From NCBI GenBank assembly GCA_900128395.1, contig LT649312.1, positions 1-39,521 of the forward strand: a DNA stretch of 39,521 nt. The letters are read 5' to 3'. This stretch comes from Stramenopiles sp. TOSAG23-2 (Eukaryota; Sar). Of this stretch, positions 10,687 through 20,900 are shown piece after piece. Numbering within the stretch: the first letter of the stretch is position 1; every line of letters starts with the position of its first letter. The notes beneath the pieces were generated by a model, which did no database searches, was not told the DNA's origin, and saw nothing but the letters and a program-made list of their open reading frames with translations. A program made the translations under genes and the position numbers.

Positions 10687-13600
10687 ATGGCTGAAGTTAT
10701 AAATCCTGGACAAAAAGGTGGACAGGAAGATAGCTCAAAGCCCATCATTTGCTTAGCAGGTTGGTTTTATACTGATGAAAGCAGAACTTGGAAATCCTTT
10801 ATTAAACACCCAGATCTCGAAAATATACTAGAAAAATATGGTATAACAGTGAATAATCGCGTCCCAAAAAAAAAAAAAGAGTGTGACTTTTTATTAGTAA
10901 GTGAAGGGAATCCAGAAGATGAAAGAAAGGACAGCAAGGGAAAAAAATATTATTATAGGAATATAGCGCGAATAAAAATAAAAAGTAGCGAAACCAATCC
11001 TCAACAAAGTGATGAAAAACAAATTTGGATAGATGGATCGGATAAGTATGAAGCTGCAAAAAAATTAGGCATCGAAATAAAACACGACAAGGATGCACGT
11101 GCATACATTCAAGAATTGTTGAGTAATTCATATGAGATACATGAGTTAACAAAGGAGGGAACAGATGATGTGTGGCAAATAAGAAGATATGGACAATTTT
11201 TAATACACCTTTGGAAGCACAAGAAGCATACAATTATCCGTGGAATCGTTGCATTTGATAATGCAAAGAAGAAGATGGACGAGCTTGTCAAAGAAAAACG
11301 AAAAGAAGGATATGATGATATTGATAAAAACGAAAACTCGGAGTTCATAGGTCCCTCAAAACCATTCAAGTGCTCATCATTTCCACAAATAACGCCATTT
11401 TTATCTACTAAACAGAAAAATGAAAGAATTAAAGTATTTATACAAGATATTAAAGATTGCACGAAAAATAATTTTAAATTCAATATTATCATGAGTGATC
11501 TTGGGATGTTTGTAGAAATATTTTTACTGGAATTAAAGAAGTGTAAAAATAATAAGAAACTACAACGTATAAAAAATGGCATCAAAGAACAATTCAATCG
11601 TTTAGTGGAAGTTGCGAAGGAAAAAAAAAATACAGAAAAAGAAGGCAAAGATTGGTATTTTCTTTTAATACTTTTTCCTATGATCATAGCAATGGACGAA
11701 AACGAAAAAAACTATATACTTCAAAGGGATATGAAACGCATTGAGAACCAATATTACAACAGAAAATCTAAAACAGAGTCTAAAAAGGACAAATCACGTC
11801 AGGTTCCTAAGGAGCCTACTCATGACGATATGTATAAAACACATATACTTTCATGTAACCAACAAGAAAAGTTTAAAGAGCTACAACAGAAATTCAAAAA
11901 CTCAAAATCTATAGACAAAGTAGAAATAAAAAATTTTCATAAAGCTATTCGTGAGTCCATATCCCTAAAAACACTACAGAAAATGATTAAGTATATGAAG
12001 ATTAAAACGGACATAGCCGACATAGCCGAAATCCATAGCAATGAAGATGCGAAAAAAACAGAAATTACTGAAGACATAGTTGGTTTTGAATCAATCGATC
12101 CAGACGGTGGTTTGTTCACCAAAGCACCAATGGAAACTTCTAACAGTGGTGTCAACAACTTTTGCGCAGCATTCAGCTGCTGCTTTACAAGTCAAAAAAA
12201 CAATTATGTAAATTTTGTTCGCATTGGTATACTTATTCTCGAAGCAATTCCACAAATATTCAGGTTTGCTTTTGTGCACCGATGGAACAATTTATACCCG
12301 CATTTCGAGTTTAAAATAAAGCAAGCAGAAAGTGGGCGTCGATTAGTTGATGGGGGGGATGTAATTCGTAGGGCATCTAATGAAAAGTGGACAATTAGTA
12401 GGATTCAGCAGCATCAGGTAAAAAAGAGGTTTTATACATGTATCATGAGTGAGGATCTCAAAACAGAACTCACGGGCCGTATACAAAACTTAAAAAGAGG
12501 CGATGGTGAAGTATGCCTGGTTTTTCATGATACAGATAATTTCAAATATTTAAAAGCGCAGCATATTATAAAGATAGAAGAGAAAGAAAACCTCATTAAT
12601 TCCAATGATAAGACACTGAAATTTGAGTATAAATTCACATCAATTATTCTTATGACCTTCAACGATTTAATCGTTAATAAAATATTTGAAAATACGTATG
12701 TAACTAAAAAAAAAGAAAAAGAATATGAAAAAACGTACCTATGTGAAAAATTGCTTTTGGAAAATCTTTTGAAAACCACGCTTGAAAAATCCAGTGAGCA
12801 AGTTGACATTGTACATCGTATACCTGGACCAAATTGGGACAAAATTAAAGGTAAAACCATTGATGAAAATAGTAAACATCTTTTCGAAAACGCCATGATT
12901 GATGACTTAGATGTCACATGCATGAATGCCATTTTTAAAAATATAGGGGGCCTTTGTGACATGAAATCAGATCAATTCAACAAAGGGGAAAAGGAGAGAA
13001 AAAAATTGTACAAAAACAAGAACATTACGACTTTTGAAGCTTGGATAGATAAGGTTGGTGAATCAAACATTTCACCAGAAGTTATTCTTAATGAATTAAA
13101 ATTTATACGCAATAAAAAATTAGCACATCGTCATAGTACTAAGGTGCCTGACAAAGAATGGCGATATTGCAAAGAACTGTTTTTATATTTTTTGGGTATA
13201 TTGATAGAAAACAAATGGCTCAGCAAAGAGGAGGTCACAAAATTAAAAAAAAAAGTTAAAGAGGCAGAGGCTGTTAATATGAGCGACGGTATGAATACCG
13301 TGGAAAACATCCAAAGTAGAATGGAAACATTATTTTCAAATATTGACACGCAAGTAAAGGAATTTGAAAAAAACGTATCAAAGGTAAAGAAGGACGCACA
13401 ACAATTTGGAGACATAGTATCAAAGGCAGGTGATGATACACAGAGATTGGGAAAAGTTGTAACGAAGTTTGAAAAATTCGCAAGTTGCTTCGAAGATATG
13501 ATAAAAGTGTTGAATCTCAACAGTAATAATGATATAATAAAAAATGAAGAACGAAAAAATGACATGCAGAAACCTGTGAGTGATAAGATTAATTATAGCA

Positions 13601-16600
13601 ATGATTCTGGTGAAATAATTCATATAATAGTGGCCCAATTATTACTTTTAACTAAGCTAGCCGAAGGAGACAATGTTAGTAGAGAAAAACAATCCGATTT
13701 GGCCAGGAATCTAAAAAGGGCTTTGAACCAAGTGATGGATATAAGGAAAGATGTATCTTCTGGATGGTACCGCGCTTTAGACCTTCCTTCCATATTAGCT
13801 CCAATGAAAACATTAGCATTAAAATTAAATGCTATCTCATTGACAAATCCCGGAATGAATACAACATCATCACCAACAACAACAATATCATCAGATTCTA
13901 TATCCTCTGTTACAGGGCTTATTTATTTATGCATACCAAATATTGAAAAAGATAAATATGAAAATGTTAATATTCAATTTTTATTAGAAGCACAACATAT
14001 ACAACAATTTACAGGTGCAAAACTTTATCAAGGGAATTATGAAACGTTTTTAGAAACAATTGACTCACATGAAAATCAATCTATCAAATGGATACATTTT
14101 ATTGGACATGGTGGTAAAAATACATTTGGACGTGATTTAGGACTTGTATTAGCCGATGATAAAGGAAATTTAGAACATATTGAAGATGAACGTTTAATAA
14201 AAACATTGCGTACACGTACAACGCAACTCGAATTAGTAACATTTAATGCATGTTCTACAAGTAAATTAGTGGCCGCAATAACAAAACAAAATGGAGTGAA
14301 ACATTCATGGGGATGGTCAACAAAATGCCATGGTTATGCTGCAGCTATTATTGGAAAATGGTTTTATTATCATCATATAGTATTAAAGAAGTCCGTATTG
14401 GATGCATTTGAATGTGCAAAAAGTTATGTTGATGTAAAAACAAAAGTGATTGGAAAAGGTGTTGATAATGTTCTCATTTCAGAGGAACAATTTGTATTTG
14501 GTGATCCATCGAAAAAAACAAAAATTGATAACATGGATGTAGCTGGTATACCATTATTACTAAATAACAAATGGCAAGATAAATTTCCATATGCCTGGTA
14601 TGCACTTTCATATAAAAAAACATGGTCGAAGAAAATTCATAATAATAAATTTAATGAAGTGTTATATTATGTTTGTAGCAATGAAAATGAAATTTGCACT
14701 GTAACGGGCATACGTGGATGTGGTGGTGCAGGTAAAACTGTACTTTGTTTACAATTGGCTCAAGATCCGTTGATCTATTCGACATTTAAACACGGTGTTG
14801 TATATATCAAAGCAGGACAAGAAGCAAGACCGCTTAATATATTAAAACAATGTTTTAAACAATTGAAAGAGGACAAGAAATTAATTAAATTAAATATAAA
14901 GGATGAAAAAGATTATGAAATATATCTTGATGGAGAGAAAACGTTTGGGGTTGACGATGAAACAATGACGCGAAATTGGGTCAATGATAAAAAGTTAAAG
15001 TGGTTAGTTGAAAAATTACAGCAATATTTGCAAGGCATAGATTTACATGCTGTTGTTATTATTGATGATGTTTGGTCCGACAAGTGTTTTGATCACTTAA
15101 CTTCAATAATACAAGCAAAGGCATGCAATTCGCGTATTGTTATATCAACAAGAAATAGTACCATATTGGAAGGTAAAGATAAAAAAGAATTTTGTTTAGA
15201 TACATTAAATGAGACGGATGCCATTGATTTTTTCAAGGGGCAAACAAATGATAATGATAGTAATTGGAACGAAAACGACTTAAAAGATATTGTTAACAAG
15301 ACTGGCAAACTTGTCCTTTTTCTCTCCATATTAGCAAAAAAAGTTAACTTTAAAAACTACGAAGATGGTGGTTTAAATCGTATACTAAAAGCATTAGATC
15401 CTAATCGATCGACATTAAGAAACACTTCAATTGGATTAAAAAAAATCTTCAATAAAGCAGAAGATGATGTAGCATATGGAAAATCTGCATTAGCTTGCTT
15501 ATCAATTGGTGTTGATTTTATTGAAGATGATATTCAAGATGATCAAGGTAAAGAGGTACAAAATAAATATATCATGTTGGGTATATTTCCTGAAGATAGT
15601 GAAATATCATATGAAGCATTAAAGGTATTATGGAATTTTGATGATATAAATTATGTCGAAGAACATGTTGAATATTTTTCTAATCAATCTCTTTTAGTTA
15701 ATAATCGAACAGGTAAATATATTAAAATGCATAATTTACAGTGTAGATATGTGATTGAACGTTTGAAGGAAGATAATGATGGTATTGAAATTGATCAATT
15801 ACTTAAAATTATAGCAAGTACCATGGTTGAATTTCCAAATGCTTTTAAGGATTGTGTTGAAACGACCAACATTATTTGTTCATCGATTATATGTGCATGC
15901 GAGAGAGGGCGTTTGGAAGATCTCAACATATTGCTTGAAGCTAAGGATAGTGTTAATAAATTCGGCAAAAGCATTCGTGGTCATGAATGTACACCTTTAA
16001 TGGCAGCATGTGTATGTGGGCATTTAAAAATCGTAGAATTGCTATTGAGTAAAGGTGCTGATGTTTTACAAGCAGAAAGTCGATTTGGTTGGACTGCTTT
16101 GCATTGGACTATATTATGTGAACCAAAACCAGACGAATATATCCAGATAATAAATAAGCTTTTGGAGGTAAAAGCAGAAGCATTAGTAAATCAAAGAACA
16201 CGGCAAGGGGAAACTGCGTTAGATTGTGCAAGTAACAGACTTGATTCTGTTGAATTTTGTGAATTATTGAAAATGAAAGGGGGGAAACGAAGGGTCGAAT
16301 TAGAAGAATATACGAGGAAAGCTGAGCGGATAAATTACTTGTTTGAGGCGGTAAAAGATGATGATATGATAAGCATTTACATAGGTGAGCTAACTAATGG
16401 TGATGAAAATAGTGTACTAGAACATTATGTGGATGATAATGGCAATAATCTGCTTCATCATGCTGCAATGCATAGTAAAAATGCCGATACAATGAAATTA
16501 TTATTACAACACACGTTGTTAGAGGAAGCTGTATTTAAAAACGAAATCACAAAAAAGACACCATTAGATGTTGCAAAGGAACGTAAGAAAAAAAACGACG

Positions 16601-17031
16601 AAACAGAGATTAAAAACAAAATTACTAAAAAGGCGCCATCGGAAATTGAAGTTATGATTGCATTGTTAATGAAAACCAAATACGTAAAAGATTTATATGC
16701 AGCTGTTAAAAATGATAACCAGGCTTCAATAATAGAATGCATAAAGCAGCTCGATAGTCTAGCTTTAATACTGTATGGCAAGGGTGAAAAGATTATACTA
16801 GGGCATTATTTGAATGATGCTTGCAATAATCTGCTTCATCATGCTGCAATGCATAGTAAAAAGGCCAGTACAATGAAATTATTATTACAATACATGTTGT
16901 TAGAGGATGCTGTATTTGAAAACAAAATCACGAAAAAGACACCATTACAGGTCGCAGAGGAACGGAAGAAAGAAAACGACGGAACAGAGATTAAAGAGAT
17001 AATTACATTGTTAAAGATGAAATTTGAGTAG
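10687..17031 (+). CDS. NLR/STAND-like protein: BRCT-HEPN-CHAT protease-NB-ARC-ankyrin
   Basis: A single 2114-residue frame without introns. Residues about 18-145 look like a BRCT domain (GWFYTDE, LENILEKYGITVNN, KYEAAKKLGIEI). Residues about 735-870 match the DZIP3-type HEPN domain, with R808-x5-H814 in FIRNKKLAH. A heptad-like coiled coil follows (about 870-945). A CHAT caspase-like domain spans about 1090-1290, with His1141 in HFIGHGG and Cys1189 in FNACST. The NB-ARC has a P-loop GCGGAGKT (Lys1350), Walker B VVIIDDVW (Asp1460-1461), RIVISTRN (1483-1490), a winged-helix line IMLGIFPEDSEIS, and MHN (1681-1683) in place of MHD. Ankyrin repeats fill residues about 1735-2114, starting with the ICACERGRLEDL line seen in neighbouring genes. 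Residues 150-730 are Lys-rich and unassigned. The architecture implies a ligand-triggered ATPase switch controlling a protease. Cell role and ligand are inference. Confidence 0.88.
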   Translation: MAEVINPGQKGGQEDSSKPIICLAGWFYTDESRTWKSFIKHPDLENILEKYGITVNNRVPKKKKECDFLLVSEGNPEDERKDSKGKKYYYRNIARIKIKSSETNPQQSDEKQIWIDGSDKYEAAKKLGIEIKHDKDARAYIQELLSNSYEIHELTKEGTDDVWQIRRYGQFLIHLWKHKKHTIIRGIVAFDNAKKKMDELVKEKRKEGYDDIDKNENSEFIGPSKPFKCSSFPQITPFLSTKQKNERIKVFIQDIKDCTKNNFKFNIIMSDLGMFVEIFLLELKKCKNNKKLQRIKNGIKEQFNRLVEVAKEKKNTEKEGKDWYFLLILFPMIIAMDENEKNYILQRDMKRIENQYYNRKSKTESKKDKSRQVPKEPTHDDMYKTHILSCNQQEKFKELQQKFKNSKSIDKVEIKNFHKAIRESISLKTLQKMIKYMKIKTDIADIAEIHSNEDAKKTEITEDIVGFESIDPDGGLFTKAPMETSNSGVNNFCAAFSCCFTSQKNNYVNFVRIGILILEAIPQIFRFAFVHRWNNLYPHFEFKIKQAESGRRLVDGGDVIRRASNEKWTISRIQQHQVKKRFYTCIMSEDLKTELTGRIQNLKRGDGEVCLVFHDTDNFKYLKAQHIIKIEEKENLINSNDKTLKFEYKFTSIILMTFNDLIVNKIFENTYVTKKKEKEYEKTYLCEKLLLENLLKTTLEKSSEQVDIVHRIPGPNWDKIKGKTIDENSKHLFENAMIDDLDVTCMNAIFKNIGGLCDMKSDQFNKGEKERKKLYKNKNITTFEAWIDKVGESNISPEVILNELKFIRNKKLAHRHSTKVPDKEWRYCKELFLYFLGILIENKWLSKEEVTKLKKKVKEAEAVNMSDGMNTVENIQSRMETLFSNIDTQVKEFEKNVSKVKKDAQQFGDIVSKAGDDTQRLGKVVTKFEKFASCFEDMIKVLNLNSNNDIIKNEERKNDMQKPVSDKINYSNDSGEIIHIIVAQLLLLTKLAEGDNVSREKQSDLARNLKRALNQVMDIRKDVSSGWYRALDLPSILAPMKTLALKLNAISLTNPGMNTTSSPTTTISSDSISSVTGLIYLCIPNIEKDKYENVNIQFLLEAQHIQQFTGAKLYQGNYETFLETIDSHENQSIKWIHFIGHGGKNTFGRDLGLVLADDKGNLEHIEDERLIKTLRTRTTQLELVTFNACSTSKLVAAITKQNGVKHSWGWSTKCHGYAAAIIGKWFYYHHIVLKKSVLDAFECAKSYVDVKTKVIGKGVDNVLISEEQFVFGDPSKKTKIDNMDVAGIPLLLNNKWQDKFPYAWYALSYKKTWSKKIHNNKFNEVLYYVCSNENEICTVTGIRGCGGAGKTVLCLQLAQDPLIYSTFKHGVVYIKAGQEARPLNILKQCFKQLKEDKKLIKLNIKDEKDYEIYLDGEKTFGVDDETMTRNWVNDKKLKWLVEKLQQYLQGIDLHAVVIIDDVWSDKCFDHLTSIIQAKACNSRIVISTRNSTILEGKDKKEFCLDTLNETDAIDFFKGQTNDNDSNWNENDLKDIVNKTGKLVLFLSILAKKVNFKNYEDGGLNRILKALDPNRSTLRNTSIGLKKIFNKAEDDVAYGKSALACLSIGVDFIEDDIQDDQGKEVQNKYIMLGIFPEDSEISYEALKVLWNFDDINYVEEHVEYFSNQSLLVNNRTGKYIKMHNLQCRYVIERLKEDNDGIEIDQLLKIIASTMVEFPNAFKDCVETTNIICSSIICACERGRLEDLNILLEAKDSVNKFGKSIRGHECTPLMAACVCGHLKIVELLLSKGADVLQAESRFGWTALHWTILCEPKPDEYIQIINKLLEVKAEALVNQRTRQGETALDCASNRLDSVEFCELLKMKGGKRRVELEEYTRKAERINYLFEAVKDDDMISIYIGELTNGDENSVLEHYVDDNGNNLLHHAAMHSKNADTMKLLLQHTLLEEAVFKNEITKKTPLDVAKERKKKNDETEIKNKITKKAPSEIEVMIALLMKTKYVKDLYAAVKNDNQASIIECIKQLDSLALILYGKGEKIILGHYLNDACNNLLHHAAMHSKKASTMKLLLQYMLLEDAVFENKITKKTPLQVAEERKKENDGTEIKEIITLLKMKFE
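16351..17028 (+). repeat. Duplicated ankyrin module at the 3' end of the NLR-like gene
   Basis: The segment around AATAATCTGCTTCATCATGC at 16444 recurs at 16825, an in-frame offset of 381 bp (127 codons). The two modules share NNLLHHAAMHSK, TMKLLLQ, ITKKTPL and the Lys/Glu-rich tail. The first carries a few extra residues (KITKKAPSEIEV). This looks like a fairly recent in-frame expansion of the sensor end. Confidence 0.8.
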
Positions 17032-17124
17032 ACTCCAGGTTCGAAAGAATTCAGGGAGCGAAGAATCAGCATAAAGCCAAGGCTAGGAAAGACAATTATG
17101 CCAATGGCCAATACTTTTTGTACA

Positions 17125-17400
17125 TCAGTAATATATTATTATTATCTCTAGGTCCAATTCCGTTAATGTATTGTTAGTTTTTAACAATTCACCAATAGCT
17201 AATACATCCTCATCTGTAAGACTCCTGTAACGCAAACCCACACTTCCCTCACGAAAATCTACCCCATAACAATCCCTCAACCCATCCACAATACCTTCAT
17301 TTTTATCATTTAAATCGACCACCTTTTTCTAATAAATATTCGACCACATCCATTTTACCATAAAATGCACTTAAATATAGTACGAGCGTATGATACACAA
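17125..17400 (-). pseudogene. Ankyrin/LRR chimeric gene fragment
   Basis: On the minus strand, from about 17400 downward, the sequence reads LVLYLSAFYGKMDVVEYLL, an ankyrin repeat like YLSALHGNMGVADYLVAKGG in the gene at 30588-31814. A +1 frame change near 17310-17320 is needed to continue into VDLNDKNEGIVDGLRDCYGV. It then passes directly into an LRR start, LTDEDVLAIGELLKTNNTLT, like the beginning of the LRR array at the right end of the window, and stops soon after. There is no start codon at a sensible place and only one LRR, so it is a broken remnant joining the two repeat families. Confidence 0.7.
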
Positions 17401-17937
17401 ACATTTTTACAATTTACAATTACCTATCTCTACACTCTCTTTTCCTTTTTCCTTCTTTGTCGCACTTCCCCCCTCACTAGTGTAGTAAACGGGTTTATTT
17501 TATTGCATCAAAATTTAATAAAATGTCAAAATTGAAAAAAGATATAAAATATAATGGCACACTATTGTATTTTTTAATGTAAAAATGAACAAATAAAATC
17601 ACATAAAATCTACATAGAATATTATACTTATTAGTATATAAACACACGAATGAACTAAAAAAAAAGAGAGGGGCACGCTGCAGCTGCAGGCCCGAAGGCA
17701 GGGAGAAGACGGATTTTGAGATGTTAATCGATGTAAGCTGGTAAGGTTTTCGGCATGATTTTTGAGATCGGCAATATAACCAGGGAGATTAAGATATAAC
17801 TTTCACGTAAGCTGGAAATCTCAGCTGGGAAGACTCTGCGCTTGCCAGAGTAACTTTCCCGTTCTTCCCGTTTTCCCGGTTTTACACACTCTCCCTCAAC
17901 GGAAATGTTACTGGAAATATTACTGGTAATGCGACCT
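17401..17937. other. Spacer with a locally GC-richer stretch
   Basis: This lies between the pseudogene and the 3' end of the C2-domain gene. Bases 17401-17670 are AT-rich with nothing recognised. Bases about 17670-17900 are clearly richer in G and C than the surroundings. They contain GCTGCAGCTGCAG, two GTAAGCTGG motifs (about 17735 and 17811) and a small hairpin ACTCTG-CGCTTGC-CAGAGT near 17833. No reading frame or known RNA family is recognised. Confidence 0.35.
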
Positions 17938-20900
17938 CTAAAACGGACTAGTCGGGCTCACTCCAGCACCACCTAAATCAATATACTCCTGTTTCAATCG
18001 ATTTGTCTCTGCTTCATACTTGTGATCATCATATACTTTAAAAAATGCACGGCGATCTAATCGTGGTATGGTAGTATTCATATCTGCTTCTTCATCTTGT
18101 TCAAGTAAACGTCGATCACTTTCTGATAATTGTTGCAATAATTGACCTAATTCTTCAAGTTTTAATGTATTTCTTGGATCGTCAACGTCATCAATAAATG
18201 TATTTGGATCTGCATGTTGGTCGTATTTTGGACTAACAGGACCACGTTGATACCGTTCAAATGGTGTTTCCACGGAATGATCTTCTTCAAAATAATCCAA
18301 TGGCTCAGTATATTGTGTTTTACCTGGTCTATTATTCATATTTTTCTTTCGTCGATGATTATTATCTTTATTCTTTGGAGATAATAAATTAGATAATTTC
18401 GTGTTAATACGTAATGGCGTGCCATTGTAATGATCTTGCTCATATGCACTTCTTCCAGTATCATTGTCGATTATATTCCATGGTAAATCAGATGGAAAAC
18501 TTGTTTTGGCACCTGTAAAATTTGTATCATTTCTATTTCGACGTTTTGGATAATCTTTACGTTGTAAATGGCAATCTGTTCGTGATTTTACATGCGACCA
18601 ATCTAATTTTTTACCTATTCTACGTCGATTGTTTTTCTTAGTTTTCTTTGCAAAAGTTGTTTCTTTATCATCAATATTTTTGTTATTATCATCATCCTTT
18701 ATTGCTGTGGTAGTACTAATATCGGGCATCGTATTTTCACCACCACCACCATTTGAAGAAGCAGTATTATTCATTGATCCTATCATCCCACCTTCTTTCT
18801 TTCCCGCCATCATCGTTCGTTTTTTCTTTTTCTTACTCGCAGAATGATTTCTTCTTCCAAGACTTGGATTACCATGTGCCAATCCACCCTCAACAGCTTT
18901 AGCTGGTTCAAACTCCATCAATTTCATTCGTAAACGGATTGTACCACGAACAATATCTTTATTCATTTTATTTTCCAATATTTTTGTCACATCACATTTT
19001 TCAACATCAGTATCTAATATTATTGTATTATCTCCGTTATTATTGGCATTTTCACGTTCGTTACTTGGCATTAATGTATCTAATGGTATAGAAACCATTC
19101 CTAAAAAAATCTGTTTATTAAATCGATCGTTATCTCTTACTTCAATATCTAATACAAAATCATGAATCATAGCACTATCTCCCATTTCATTTAAATTTAA
19201 TTTAAATAAAAACATTGTATTGAATGTTGGATCCAATGTGCGCTTTTGCTCTTTTGTTTTTCGACATAAATATGGCATATTTTTTCGCTTCAACGTTAGT
19301 ATAGCATATGGATCACGATTTTGTGCCCTTTCTTTGTATATATGCGATGCGACGGTTAAATTTTGTGCAGATACAATTTCAATACCAAATGAATTCGGTA
19401 CTTTCGTACCATTATTGGTGTTTAGTAAAGGTGGTGAATTGAATGCTTCTTTTAACCATAATTTTGATGTTTGCTCCGTTTCCTCTTCATTGTCTTTAAT
19501 TGGACTTTTCAACATATTCGACGAATTATCATTATCATCACCATTATTTTTATTCCCACGTTTCAAAAATTTGTTCTTTCCCTCTTCCATTTTTTCATTA
19601 TTACTATTATTATTATTATTATTATTACCATCCATTGTCGCCCCTTCATCACGGCTATTGTTTTTCTTCGTCGATGGTGTGATAGCACCACCACTACTAC
19701 TATTAGTATTAGATGCCTTATTACTATTAATTCGTTCCTGTTTCAATTTTAAATTATATGCCTTCATTCGCTCCCTTGCTTTTGCACCTAATTTTACAAC
19801 ACGAGAAGAACGTTTTGAGACTTGTACGTTATTATTATTTCGACCACCACGTGGAGATGTACCTTGTTGTGAAGTATGAATCAACATTTTTTCTCGATTT
19901 TCACGTACTTTTCTTAATTCCGTACCTATCCCATTGCGCTTAACTTCTTTTAAATGCAAATAAAATTCTTTTTTTTGAGTTACTAATTGTTTATGTATAC
20001 TTGTATATAAAGGATCGCTTGTTCCCAACTCTTTTAAGATATTATTACTATCCTGTATTGTTTTAATTAGTGTGACCGATCGTGGTAATTTATACAATGT
20101 TAAGCGTACAATATATCCTTTAACAATTGCTTTTAATATTCTATACGAAATATTTAACTTTTTTTGTTGAATTCGTCTATGATCTTCAGGTGTCATAACT
20201 GTTTCCAATATTTCTTCAACTTTTTTATCATTACTATTATTGACATCTACTTTTAATTCCTCCATCTCCTTGTCATTACCATCAAATTTGTTTATATTAT
20301 TATTATTATTCTCATTCTTTGGCGTATGAGAAGGGGATGAAGATGCACTTTCCAATTCTTTCAATTGTTTATTGAACTTTTCTTTCAATTTTTGTTGCTG
20401 TAATAATCTAATTGATGGCATGATTCTTATCTTCCACCATCTTTGCAATATACCTGCAGCATGTAAACGTTTCTGCTTTTCTTTGTGTCGTTGTACAGCT
20501 CGTAACTTGATAGAATTTAACTGTTTTGCCTTTGTTTTATTTTTAGCTAATTGTTGTTCTTTGTATTTGTTTGATAATTGTATAGCTTGTTCTTTATATG
20601 ATAGCAATGATTTGCCATAATTTTCTTTCTTTTCTTTCTTTTCTTCTTGTATGGTATTACTACTACTAGTAGAAATTATATTTAATGGTATAGTAGCAGG
20701 GCTGTCCATATCGTCATTATCATTTTTAAACATATTTGATTGTAAAAATTCATCAAATGATTTCATTGGTGTATATTTTGCTTCTACTTGTTGAATCAAA
20801 GATGCTGCATTTTCAACAGCAACATTTTTTACTTGATTATTTACTGGCGTTTTAATATTATATTTATTATTATTACTTCTATCATCACCATCATTATTAT

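Noticed and set aside
11109-11687. Minus-strand frames within the NLR-like gene
   Set aside because: They are antisense shadows of Lys-rich sequence (giving Phe/Ser) without motifs.
19220-19879. Plus-strand frame of 219 codons inside the C2-domain gene
   Set aside because: It lies antisense to well-supported C2 and basic sequence and consists of Leu/Ser/Phe-rich translation of Asn- and Lys-rich codons.
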